A DNA stretch of 64,000 bases from Kitasatospora gansuensis (lineage in GTDB: Bacteria; Actinomycetota; Actinomycetes; Streptomycetales; Streptomycetaceae): contig NZ_JACHJR010000001.1 of NCBI RefSeq assembly GCF_014203705.1, forward strand, positions 7,874,001 to 7,938,000, written 5' to 3'. The notes below the pieces were generated by a model. It was not told the origin of the DNA. It saw only the letters and a program-made list of their open reading frames with translations, and searched no databases. Position 1 is the first letter of the stretch; each line of letters opens with the position of its first letter. The position numbers and the translations under genes were made by a program. Below, piece after piece: positions 54,593 to 62,126 of the stretch.

Positions 54593-55177
54593 GTGCACCA
54601 GATCGTGAAGGTGGTCGGTGTCGGCGGTTCGAGCCGGGCCGGATCAAGCGCCGAGCAGGCCCTGCGGGTGGTACTGGACGCGGCGCAACGACGCGGCGCG
54701 TCCGTGCAGTTGATAGGGGGCCCCGAACTGGCCATGCCGCTGTACGACCCCCGGAACGGCGCCAGCACACCGCAGGCCCGACAGTTGCTGTCCGCCATAG
54801 CCGGCGCCGACGGCCTCGTGCTCGCCAGCCCCGCCTACCACGGCGGGATCTCCGGCCTGGTGAAGAACGCCCTGGACTATGTCGAGGAACTCAACAAGGA
54901 CATCCGGCCCTACTTCAGCGAACGGCCGGTCGGCTGCGTGGCGGTCGCCGACGGTTGGCAGGGCGCCGTTTCCACCCTGGCCGCACTCCGCGACGTGACC
55001 CATGCACTGCGCGGCTGGCCCACATCGCTGGGCGCCGCGATCAACACGTCAGCGGCACGCTTCTCACCCGCCGGAGTATGCGAGGACACCCGTGTCCAAG
55101 GACAGCTGGAGGAAATAGCGGCGCAGGTCGTCGAGTTCGCCAGGATGCGCGTCGCGGCTGCTGCAGCTTCTCGGTGA
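54593..55177 (+). CDS. NADPH-dependent FMN reductase
   Basis: A 194-residue flavodoxin-fold enzyme: phosphate-binding GGSSRAGSSAEQ near the N-terminus and SPAYHGGISGLVKNALDYVEE, the signature of NADPH-dependent FMN reductases (SsuE/chromate reductase family). It would supply reduced FMN. GTG 54593 follows GGAGG. It stands just beyond the terminator of the exporter gene and is a natural partner for the FMN-dependent oxygenase embedded in the NRPS at 34859-39232. That pairing is inference, because general flavin reductases also exist. Confidence 0.88.
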   Translation: MHQIVKVVGVGGSSRAGSSAEQALRVVLDAAQRRGASVQLIGGPELAMPLYDPRNGASTPQARQLLSAIAGADGLVLASPAYHGGISGLVKNALDYVEELNKDIRPYFSERPVGCVAVADGWQGAVSTLAALRDVTHALRGWPTSLGAAINTSAARFSPAGVCEDTRVQGQLEEIAAQVVEFARMRVAAAAASR

Positions 55178-55278
55178 GGTGAGGGTGCGGTGAGGTGTGG
55201 CGCTTGCCGACACCGTCACCTTCCCCCACCGATCCCTCCTCGACCGTCTGAGCGCTCCGCTCTGGATAGTCTGTCGGC

Positions 55279-56073
55279 ATGACGGAGCACCCCGGGTTCG
55301 GCGCGATGCTGACGTGGTTGCTGGACCACGGAGAGCTCAGCGCACAGGAGTTGGCCGACCAGGCCGGGTCGACCGCAGACGAGGTCCGAGCGGTACTCGT
55401 GGGGGAGCGCCCCGGCGAGATGCTGCTCCGACGGCTTGCGCCCGCGCTGGGTTTCCGTGCTGTCGATCTGTTCGTCCTCGCGGGGCGGAAGGTCCCGGAC
55501 GACCTGGCGCCGGTGGACGCCACGGCCGTGCGGTGGGTGGCGAGCACGGTGACGGATGCGGTGCGCCTCCCCGGAGCGGGACGCCGTGAACTTCTGCAGG
55601 TGATTCGCGCACTGCCGCAGGAGGAACGGCGTTCCAGCCTCGCCCCGAAGCTGCCCGTACCCCTCGCCGACGGCCCGGGCGCTCGGGTCATCCGCATGCT
55701 CCAGAACCGCAACCTGAACTGGATGGGCATGGCGAAGGTGCTTGGGTCTGTGACGCCCACCTACCTGTCGGCAGCGACCTACGGCGTGATCGGCTCCGGT
55801 CGCCAGGAACTGACCCCACGTCTGGTGACGGACTTCGCCGCCCTGTTGGGGATCGACGCCCGCGAACTGGCCGCGCTGACGGGCGTCTTCCTGCGCGAGG
55901 AGCCGCCCCCTCCCTCCCCGGAGGCCGTGGACGCCGCAGCTCTGCTGTGGGAGATGCGACGGCTGTCCGCTGTCCAAGCGCAGAACGTCTCCGAGCTCGG
56001 ACGCTCGCTGCGCGAGGACTTCCACAATGGGCGGCGATCGGTCAGGGGAGCCGGCCGCGTTCGTACCTGTTGA
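55279..56073 (+). CDS. XRE-like DNA-binding protein
   Basis: A 264-residue protein with an N-terminal helix-turn-helix-like region (LSAQELADQAGSTADEVRAVL) and a second one (NWMGMAKVLGSVTPTYLSAA then LTPRLVTDFAALLGIDARELAAL). No ligand domain is recognisable. The last about 10 codons overlap the convergent ABC ATPase gene by 32 bases. This family occurs in many copies in streptomycetes as regulators of unknown targets; I place it just outside the cluster. Confidence 0.7.
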   Translation: MTEHPGFGAMLTWLLDHGELSAQELADQAGSTADEVRAVLVGERPGEMLLRRLAPALGFRAVDLFVLAGRKVPDDLAPVDATAVRWVASTVTDAVRLPGAGRRELLQVIRALPQEERRSSLAPKLPVPLADGPGARVIRMLQNRNLNWMGMAKVLGSVTPTYLSAATYGVIGSGRQELTPRLVTDFAALLGIDARELAALTGVFLREEPPPPSPEAVDAAALLWEMRRLSAVQAQNVSELGRSLREDFHNGRRSVRGAGRVRTC

Positions 56074-56857
56074 CCACCTCGTCGGTCGGGCCGTCCATGA
56101 CGAGTTCGCCGGACTCCATCCAGAGGGTCCGCTCGCAGGTGGTGCGGATCGTGTTGCTGTTGTGGCTGACCAGGAACACCGTGCCTGCTGCCGCGCACAG
56201 TTGGCGGATCCGGGCCTTGCTGCGCCGGCGGAACGCCTGGTCGCCGGTGGCCAGTGCCTCGTCGATCAGCAGTACCTCGTGGGTCCGGGCGGCCGCGATG
56301 GCGAAGCGGAGTCGGGCGGCCATGCCGGAGGAGTAGGTGCGCATGGGGAGGCTGATGAAGTCGCCCTTGTCGTTGATGCCGGAGAAGTCGACGATGCCCT
56401 GGTAGGCGGACCTGGCCTGGGCCGGTGTCATCCCCATGGCCAGGCAGCCGAGGACCACGTTGCGTTCGCCGGTCAGGTTGGCCATCAGGACCGATTTCAC
56501 CCCGAGCAGCGTGGGCCGGCCGCCGGTGTAGATCGCGCCGCGTGCGGTCGGGAGCAGCCCGGCGACGGCGGCCAGGAGGCTCGACTTGCCCGAGCCGTTG
56601 GAGCCGATCAGGCCGATGGAGTCACCCTTGTACGCGGTGAAACTGACGCCCCGTACGGCGTGCACCTCGGCGGTGGTCGGCGTCAGCCGGCCGGTGAGCA
56701 GCCGGTTGAGCGCCGAGGCCGCGCCGCTGCCCGCCTTCGCCGCCCGGGGTGTCCGGTAGACGACGTGGACGTCGTCGACCACCACGGTGGGCAGCCGGGT
56801 CGGCGCGGCGGCCCGAGCAGCCGTGCCGCGTTCCTGCCGAGCGTGGATCTTCTGCAC
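56042..56857 (-). CDS. ABC transporter ATP-binding protein, Wzt/TagH (polysaccharide export) type
   Basis: About 271 residues: Walker A GLIGSNGSGKSS, the Q-loop region, a signature YSSGMAARLRFA, Walker B VLLIDEALATGD and switch His in LVSHNSN. The YSSGM signature and long first loop are typical of ATPases exporting teichoic acids or O-antigen-like glycans. The usual membrane partner is not adjacent: next genes are two CDP-alcohol phosphotransferases on the other strand. GTG 56857 is chosen since AGGA lies seven bases upstream. Divergent from the first phosphotransferase gene, suggesting one envelope-related locus. Confidence 0.9.
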   Translation of the reverse strand: MQKIHARQERGTAARAAAPTRLPTVVVDDVHVVYRTPRAAKAGSGAASALNRLLTGRLTPTTAEVHAVRGVSFTAYKGDSIGLIGSNGSGKSSLLAAVAGLLPTARGAIYTGGRPTLLGVKSVLMANLTGERNVVLGCLAMGMTPAQARSAYQGIVDFSGINDKGDFISLPMRTYSSGMAARLRFAIAAARTHEVLLIDEALATGDQAFRRRSKARIRQLCAAAGTVFLVSHNSNTIRTTCERTLWMESGELVMDGPTDEVVNRYERGRLP

Positions 56858-57001
56858 CTGGCCATCCTGGCGCCCCGGGGGCGGTCGGTGGCTCAGGCGC
56901 GCGCGGCCGTTCGTGCACCACCACCAGTGCAGGCCCGGCGAAACGACGTCGAACGTGTGACGTTCCCTCAGTCCCGGCCGGTTCACCCTATGGTGCACCG
57001 C

Positions 57002-57976
57002 ATGCCGACCATTGACCTCCAGACCCGATCCGACGAGCCGCCCGGAAGCGGCAGGGAGATCAGCACGGCCGAGCTCCGCGCACTCGTCTGCAAACGGCAC
57101 GACGCGTGGTGGACGGTGCTGTTGGTGGATCCGTTGGCGCTGAGGCTGGTCCGCTGGACGGACCGGCACACCGAGGTCACCCCCGACCAGGTGACCGCGG
57201 CCGCCCTGGCCCTCGGGCTGGGCGCGGCCGGCTGCTTCGTCCAGGGCGCACCGGGCTGGGTGCTGGCCGGTTCGCTGCTGTACCACCTGAGCTTCGTCCT
57301 GGACTGCGTGGACGGGAAGTTGGCCCGGCTCCAGGAGCGCGACACGCTGTTCGGCGGCTGGGTCGACTTCGCCCTCGACCGGGCCCGGGTGGCCTACTGC
57401 GCGGTGGCACTGATGACCGGTCAGTGGCTGCACCAGGGAGACCCGTGGTACCTGGTGCTCGCCGTGGGGGTGATCTTCCTGGACATGTTCCGTTCCCTCA
57501 ACGTGCTGAAGATCGATCAGATCCGGCCCGCCATGCGGGAACAGATCACCAACCACCCGGGCTCCCGCCTCGCCGGACCTCCGGTCGTCCTCGCGCAGTT
57601 GACGCACCAGGACGTGGCCCGCGCAGCCGACTGCGGCGGCACGGTCGACCTGCACCGGGGATTCCGGCACCGCTTCCCCTGGTACACCGGCTTCCGCGAC
57701 CGGATGATCAAGCGCCGGATCCGCCTGCACCTGGTCAGCGGGATCGAGTTCCAGATGGCCGTGTTCATCGTCGGCCCGCTGCTGGGGCAGATCGTCGGCG
57801 TGACCCTGGCCGCCGGTGCGGCGCTGGTCGCGTTCGAGGCCGCGGTGATCTACAAACTCGTGCTCTCCTTCCGCGACTTCGACCAGGCGATGACCCGCCT
57901 GTCAGCAACGGCGCGGGCGCTGCCCGCACCGCCGGCATACGGCAGGCCGCCGCACGACACGACTTCGATCGTGTGA
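57002..57976 (+). CDS. CDP-alcohol phosphatidyltransferase family protein (copy 1)
   Basis: A 324-residue membrane enzyme. The complete signature DG-x2-AR-x8-G-x3-D-x3-D is present in DGKLARLQERDTLFGG and WVDFALD (about residues 101-123), binding the CDP-alcohol and metal. Several membrane segments surround it. Products could be phospholipids, phosphodiester-linked polyols or inositol derivatives; the substrate is unknown. It is about two-thirds identical by eye to the next gene, indicating recent tandem duplication. The N-terminal soluble part (ALVCKRHDAWWTVLLVDP) is specific to this pair. No clear ribosome site; ATG 56990 is an alternative. Confidence 0.9.
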   Translation: MPTIDLQTRSDEPPGSGREISTAELRALVCKRHDAWWTVLLVDPLALRLVRWTDRHTEVTPDQVTAAALALGLGAAGCFVQGAPGWVLAGSLLYHLSFVLDCVDGKLARLQERDTLFGGWVDFALDRARVAYCAVALMTGQWLHQGDPWYLVLAVGVIFLDMFRSLNVLKIDQIRPAMREQITNHPGSRLAGPPVVLAQLTHQDVARAADCGGTVDLHRGFRHRFPWYTGFRDRMIKRRIRLHLVSGIEFQMAVFIVGPLLGQIVGVTLAAGAALVAFEAAVIYKLVLSFRDFDQAMTRLSATARALPAPPAYGRPPHDTTSIV

Positions 57977-58017
57977 GGCTCCCGGAACTCCGCGCCACGG
58001 CACCTAAGGTCCTTCGC

Positions 58018-58989
58018 ATGACGACCGCTGACCGTGCGATCCGGTCCAACGAACCACCCGGTACCTGCGAGAACATCACGGTGGCGGAGCTCAGAGAACT
58101 CGTCTGCAAGGGACGTGACTCGTGGTGGACGGTGCTCCTGGTGGACCCGGTGGCCCTGCGGCTGGTCCGCTGGACCGATCGGCACACCGAGGTCACCCCC
58201 GACCAGGTCACCTGGGCCGCCCTGGCGCTCGGGCTGGGCGCGGCCGGCTGCTTCACCCAGGGCACACCGGGCTGGCTGCTGGCCGGGGCACTGCTGTACC
58301 ACCTGAGCTTCGTCCTGGACTGCGTGGACGGGAAGTTGGCCCGGCTGCAGGACCGGCGCTCGCTGTTCGGCGGCTGGCTCGACTTCGTCCTGGACCGGGT
58401 CAGGGTGGCCTGCTGCGCGCTCGCGCTGATGGGCGGTCAGTGGCTGCTCGGCGGTGACCCCGGCTATCTGGTGCTCGCCGCGCTGGTGGTCTTCCTCGAC
58501 ATGTTCCGCTACCTCAACGGGCTGAAGGTCGCCCAGATCCGCGCGGTGATGCGCAAGCAGATCACCGAGTACGAGGCCGCCCAGCAGGGCGATTCCCCGT
58601 TGCCTGTCGTCGAGTTGACGGAGCGTCAGCTGCCTTCGGTCGAGGCGGTCGACGTCCACCAGGGGTTCCGGCACCGCTTCCCCTGGTACGCGGAGTACCG
58701 CACGCGCCTGGTGGACCTGCGGATCCGCCCGCACCTGGTCGGTGGCATCGAGTTCCAGATGGCCGTGTTCATCGTCGGCCCGGTGCTGGGGCAGATCGTG
58801 GGCGTGACCCTGGTCACCGGTGCCGCGCTGGTGGCGTTCGAGCTGGCGCTGATCTACAAACTGCTGCTCTCCACCCGCGACTTCGACCTGACGGTGGGTC
58901 GGCTCGTCCCGGCGGGCGCCGTGCTGCCCGCACCGGCCGGCGCACCCGTCACGGAGTCCGGCGGGTGGCGAACTCCCGTCCCGGAGTGA
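58018..58989 (+). CDS. CDP-alcohol phosphatidyltransferase family protein (copy 2)
   Basis: A 323-residue paralogue of the preceding gene with the same signature (DGKLARLQDRRSLFGG and WLDFVLD). It also shares the N-terminal block WWTVLLVDP and C-terminal membrane block IEFQMAVFIVGP; they differ most in the hydrophilic segment around residues 180-205 and at the C-terminus. It starts 41 bases after copy 1. Its last 41 bases overlap the convergent phosphodiester glycosidase gene. Two paralogues could use different acceptors or form a heterodimer; this family normally dimerises. Confidence 0.9.
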   Translation: MTTADRAIRSNEPPGTCENITVAELRELVCKGRDSWWTVLLVDPVALRLVRWTDRHTEVTPDQVTWAALALGLGAAGCFTQGTPGWLLAGALLYHLSFVLDCVDGKLARLQDRRSLFGGWLDFVLDRVRVACCALALMGGQWLLGGDPGYLVLAALVVFLDMFRYLNGLKVAQIRAVMRKQITEYEAAQQGDSPLPVVELTERQLPSVEAVDVHQGFRHRFPWYAEYRTRLVDLRIRPHLVGGIEFQMAVFIVGPVLGQIVGVTLVTGAALVAFELALIYKLLLSTRDFDLTVGRLVPAGAVLPAPAGAPVTESGGWRTPVPE

Positions 58990-60121
58990 CCGGAGTGACC
59001 GGAGTGACCGGAGCGACCAGTGCCAGGCCGTTCGGCACCGGCCGCTCCTGGTGGCCGCTCGGGACGTTGACGGTCCGCAGGGCCGCCGGGCCGGTGCGCG
59101 CCATCATCTGGGTGGATCCGCCGCCGTCCAGCATGACGGCGTTGGCGGCGCCCAGGCGCTTGAGCAGCCGGGCGGTGCCGGCGACGGTCAGTCCGGCCGC
59201 GTGGGAGGACCGGCCGTCGACGGTCAGCAGCCACAGCCGACGGCCGGTACCGTCCCAGCCGAGCGCGGTGCGGGGCTCGCGGGTCTCGTACCAGTGGGTG
59301 CCAGGGAAGCGCGGGATCTCGCCCTTGCGCAGCAGCGTTCCCCGGTAGCCCAGCGCCAGCTCCCACGGCGAGCCGCCGCCTGCCTGCCCGGCCTTGAAGG
59401 AGGCGGGCGCCCCGGCCCGGACGGCGGCCAGCGCCGTCGCGGCGGGGCCGACCGCGACCAGCACGAACCCGTCCTCGGGGACCGAGCTGTTGTCCGCCCG
59501 ATCGCGGACGTCCACCACGCGGCCCGCCGAGACGGTCAGTTGGCGCACCGGTCCGGGGGAGCGTACGGGGCGCGGCGCGCTGCCCCAGTCGGGGGTGTAG
59601 ACCGCGAAACCCGGCTTCAGGGAGCGGCAGTTGAGGCAGTCGAGCCGGTGGGGAGTCCCGGCGACCGCGACCGCCCCGCCGAGCCGTACCCGCCCTTGGC
59701 GCAGGCGTCCCCGCGGGTCGGTGCCGACGGCCTTCACCGGTACGGCGGAGGCTTTGAGCACCTGCCCGTCACGGATGACCGGCCCCAGCGGCACCCCGCT
59801 GCCGACGATGTCGAAGAAGTCACCGTTCACCGCGGCCAGCACGCCGGGACCGCCGACCGCGGCCAGTGCCGACAGCGGCTGCCGAGCGGTCAACCTGCCG
59901 CCGAGCGGGGTGAGTTCGGCCCTAGCCACCGTCGTCTCCAGGACCCGGTAGCTCAGCCGCTGACGCGGGACCTCCGCCACCGTCAGCTGGATCCCCGAGC
60001 CCAGTGCGTACCGTTGGACGGTGGCCTGAGCCGCACCGTCCGGCAGTGCCGTGGTCAGGGCCAGCACCGTGCAGAGCAGCATCGCGCCCAGCAGGACGGG
60101 CGCGGACGGCAGCTTGCGCAT
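58949..60121 (-). CDS. Secreted phosphodiester glycosidase (NAGPA domain)
   Basis: A 390-residue exported protein: signal peptide to about residue 33 (AAQA), then the NAGPA/phosphodiester-glycosidase domain with LAAVNGDFFDI, a central LWLLTVDGRSSHAAG and ANAVMLDGGGSTQMM, the hallmark DGGGS motif. The family removes GlcNAc from phosphodiester-linked sugars (lysosomal uncovering enzyme) and bacterial members act on exopolysaccharide or teichoic-acid-like bonds. ATG 60121 is preferred to upstream starts as the signal peptide begins there. The C-terminus (APVTPVTPVTPG) is encoded by a 9-bp microsatellite shared with the end of the convergent gene. Fits an envelope-glycopolymer role with its neighbours. 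Confidence 0.88.
   Translation of the reverse strand: MRKLPSAPVLLGAMLLCTVLALTTALPDGAAQATVQRYALGSGIQLTVAEVPRQRLSYRVLETTVARAELTPLGGRLTARQPLSALAAVGGPGVLAAVNGDFFDIVGSGVPLGPVIRDGQVLKASAVPVKAVGTDPRGRLRQGRVRLGGAVAVAGTPHRLDCLNCRSLKPGFAVYTPDWGSAPRPVRSPGPVRQLTVSAGRVVDVRDRADNSSVPEDGFVLVAVGPAATALAAVRAGAPASFKAGQAGGGSPWELALGYRGTLLRKGEIPRFPGTHWYETREPRTALGWDGTGRRLWLLTVDGRSSHAAGLTVAGTARLLKRLGAANAVMLDGGGSTQMMARTGPAALRTVNVPSGHQERPVPNGLALVAPVTPVTPVTPGREFATRRTP
58981..59016. repeat. 9-bp microsatellite across two convergent gene ends
   Basis: CCGGAGTGA repeated three times (58981-59007) plus a fourth copy with one change. The first copy contains the stop codon of CDP-alcohol transferase copy 2, and all copies encode the VTP repeats of the convergent glycosidase. 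Being a multiple of three, copy-number changes would keep the glycosidase in frame. Confidence 0.9.
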
Positions 60122-60205
60122 GGACACGAGCCGAATGCTAGGCGATTCGGCCCACCGGTTCAGGTAGCCCATGCGGTTGGCACACGTCTGGCGGTACAGC
60201 CGGTT

Positions 60206-60238
60206 CGAGCCCGCTCCCCAGGGTGGGGAGCGGGCTCG
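60206..60238 (-). terminator. Terminator downstream of the iron permease gene
   Basis: Perfect 14-bp stem CGAGCCCGCTCCCC with its complement and a five-base loop, 18 bases beyond the permease stop codon. Confidence 0.85.
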
Positions 60239-60256
60239 GAGAGTGGTTGCCTGGTG

Positions 60257-61108
60257 TCAGGAGGCGGCTTCGGCCTCGACGGGCACCGGGGAGGTCGGCT
60301 TGGGCGCGGTGCCGCCGGATCCGCTCAGGAAGAACATCAGGGTCGGGACCAGGTAGACCGCCCAGGCGGTCAGCTGAAGGATCGTCGGGTCGGGCTGGAA
60401 GTTGAACACGCCCTTCAGCAGCGTGCCGTACCAGCTGTCCTTCGGGACGACCGAGGAGATGTCGAACGCCAGGTCGTTCATCCCGCCGAGCCAGCCGGCC
60501 TCCTGCAGGTCGTGGACGCCGTACGCGAGGACCCCGGCCGCGACGACGACCAGCATCGCGCCGGTCCAGGTGAAGAACTTCGCCAGGTTGATCTTCAGCG
60601 CGCCGCGGTAGAACAGCCAGCCGAGCACCACCGAGGTGAGCAGGCCGAGGATCGCGCCGGTCAGCGGGTCCCAGCCGTCGCCGGTGGCCTGGACGGCGGT
60701 CCAGATGAACAGCGCGGTCTCCAGGCCCTCCCGGCCGACGGCGAGGAACGCGGTGGCGACCAGGGCGAAGGTGCCCATGGCGAGCGCGGCGTCGAGCTTG
60801 CCGTGCAGCTCTGCCTTCAGGTGCCGGGCGGTGCGGCGCATCCAGAAGACCATCCAGGTGACCAGGCCGACGGCGATGATCGACAGCGAGCCGCCGAGCG
60901 CCTCCTGCGCCTCGAAGGTGAGCTGGGACGATCCGAACTGCAGGATCGCGCCGAACGCCATGCTGAGCACGACGGCGGCGGCGATGCCGGCCCACACCGG
61001 GGTGAGCCGGTCGCGCCGGCCGGTCTTGACCAGGTAGGCGATCAGGATGCAGACGACCAGGCTGGCTTCGAGGCCCTCGCGCAGGCCGATCAGGTAGTTG
61101 CCGAACAC
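60257..61108 (-). CDS. efeU: FTR1-family iron permease (EfeU)
   Basis: A 283-residue membrane protein with both iron-binding REGLE motifs, LREGLEASL at the N-terminus and GREGLETALF in TM4, as in the ferrous/ferric permease EfeU/Ftr1. Seven membrane segments can be counted. GTG start follows GAGGAG. It sits 31 bases after the EfeO-like gene, in the same operon under an iron box. No EfeB peroxidase gene follows, so the system is EfeUO-like. Confidence 0.93.
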   Translation of the reverse strand: MFGNYLIGLREGLEASLVVCILIAYLVKTGRRDRLTPVWAGIAAAVVLSMAFGAILQFGSSQLTFEAQEALGGSLSIIAVGLVTWMVFWMRRTARHLKAELHGKLDAALAMGTFALVATAFLAVGREGLETALFIWTAVQATGDGWDPLTGAILGLLTSVVLGWLFYRGALKINLAKFFTWTGAMLVVVAAGVLAYGVHDLQEAGWLGGMNDLAFDISSVVPKDSWYGTLLKGVFNFQPDPTILQLTAWAVYLVPTLMFFLSGSGGTAPKPTSPVPVEAEAAS

Positions 61109-61139
61109 GGCATTCTCCTCAGGAGTCGGTGCTGCGCGG

Positions 61140-61934
61140 TCAGTTGACGGTGAAGGTGGCGGTCATGCCCTTGTCGGCGTGCGCGCCGATGCCGCACTTG
61201 AGGGTGTAGGTGCCGGGCACGGTGAGGGAGACGACCGCCTTGCCCTTCTGGCCGGGCTTGACCGGGGCGACCTCGCCGATCACCTTGCCGTCCGGGCCGA
61301 ACAGCTCCAGCTCGTGTTCGACCGAGCCCTTGTTCTCCAGCGTGAACTCGATCCGCTCGCCGACCTTGGCGGTGAGCTTGTCCATGCCTTCGAACTCGAG
61401 CTCGTACTCCTTGGCCTCGACCTCGATCTCCCGGTCGGGCGCGCCGGTCGGCGAGGGGCTCGGCTGCGCGGTCTCGGTCACCGTGGCGGAGGCGCTCGGG
61501 GAGGCCGGGGCCGCGCTCGGGCTCGGGCTCGCCGCGTCGCCCTGGACGGTGATCCGCTTGCGGATGCCGTCGCCGGTCTGGCCCGGCTTGCAGGCGATCT
61601 CGTACGTGCCGGGGGTCAGCTTGACCGGCATGTCGCGGGACGTGCCGGGGCCGATGTTCTCGACCTCGGTGACCACCTTGGTGAAGGTGCCCTTCTGCTC
61701 GCCGTAGACGTAGACCTCGGTGGTGCGCCGGCCCTTGTTGTGGAGGGCGAAGGTGACGTCGCCGGGCTGGAAGTCGGTCTTGGCTATGTCGCAGGCGCTG
61801 TCGGTCGCGGTGATCGCGACCTTTCCGCTGTCCGCGGAAGCGGAGGAGTTCTCGGTGCCGCTGCCACAGGCCGCGACGAGCGGGAGGGCGAGCAGAGCGG
61901 CACCGAGGACGGCGAGGGTGCGGTGGGAGCGCAA
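61140..61934 (-). CDS. efeO: EfeO-like lipoprotein with two cupredoxin domains
   Basis: About 264 residues. Lipobox LVAAC anchors it outside the membrane. A first cupredoxin-like domain (about 40-125, ending GTYEIACKPG) and a second (about 170-264, YELEFEGMDKLTAKVGERIE to GTYTLKCGIGAHADKGM, with Cys, His and Met in a type-1 copper-like arrangement) are joined by a Pro/Ser/Ala linker. The M75 peptidase domain of canonical EfeO is missing, so this is a shortened, cupredoxin-duplicated version. Start is TTG 61934 after GGAGA. The iron box at 62022-62040 indicates iron repression. Confidence 0.82.
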   Translation of the reverse strand: MRSHRTLAVLGAALLALPLVAACGSGTENSSASADSGKVAITATDSACDIAKTDFQPGDVTFALHNKGRRTTEVYVYGEQKGTFTKVVTEVENIGPGTSRDMPVKLTPGTYEIACKPGQTGDGIRKRITVQGDAASPSPSAAPASPSASATVTETAQPSPSPTGAPDREIEVEAKEYELEFEGMDKLTAKVGERIEFTLENKGSVEHELELFGPDGKVIGEVAPVKPGQKGKAVVSLTVPGTYTLKCGIGAHADKGMTATFTVN

Positions 61935-62021
61935 GGGTTCTCCAGGCAATGGCAGGTGAGGATGCACAGCAGGAGCCACCGGTGGGCGGCCGGTGACGGT
62001 ATGTCCGGCGCGGACTCTAGG

Positions 62022-62040
62022 GGAGATTAGCCTTGCCTAA
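62022..62040 (-). promoter_or_regulatory. Iron box (DmdR/IdeR-type operator) of the efe operon
   Basis: Read on the - strand TTAGGCAAGGCTAATCTCC agrees with the recalled 19-bp consensus TTAGGTTAGGCTAACCTAA at about 14 positions. It lies 88 bases before the EfeO start, in the promoter region, so the operon should be repressed by iron-loaded DmdR. Confidence 0.7.
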
Positions 62041-62126
62041 CAAGTTACTGAGCGTTAGATTTGCCCCCCGTTTGCCCAGGGCCCGGATCCGTCCCGCGCA
62101 TCGCCTGTCGCCGCCGGTCCCGCCGG

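Larger units (their letters stand above)
29625..55177. other. NRPS-PKS biosynthetic gene cluster with methoxymalonyl-ACP genes
   Basis: Proposed extent from the MbtH gene to the flavin reductase. Left arm (+): assembly-line and extender-unit genes, 29625-45108, with stop/start overlaps throughout. Middle (-): two methyltransferases, LuxR regulator, NAD(P)-binding protein, ArsR-like regulator, 45248-49702. Right arm (+): two peptidases, MFS exporter, flavin reductase, 49785-55177. Double hairpin at 45131-45240 separates the convergent arms. Borders are inferred from gene function; the methyltransferase on the left and XRE gene on the right are outside unless shown otherwise. Confidence 0.8.
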
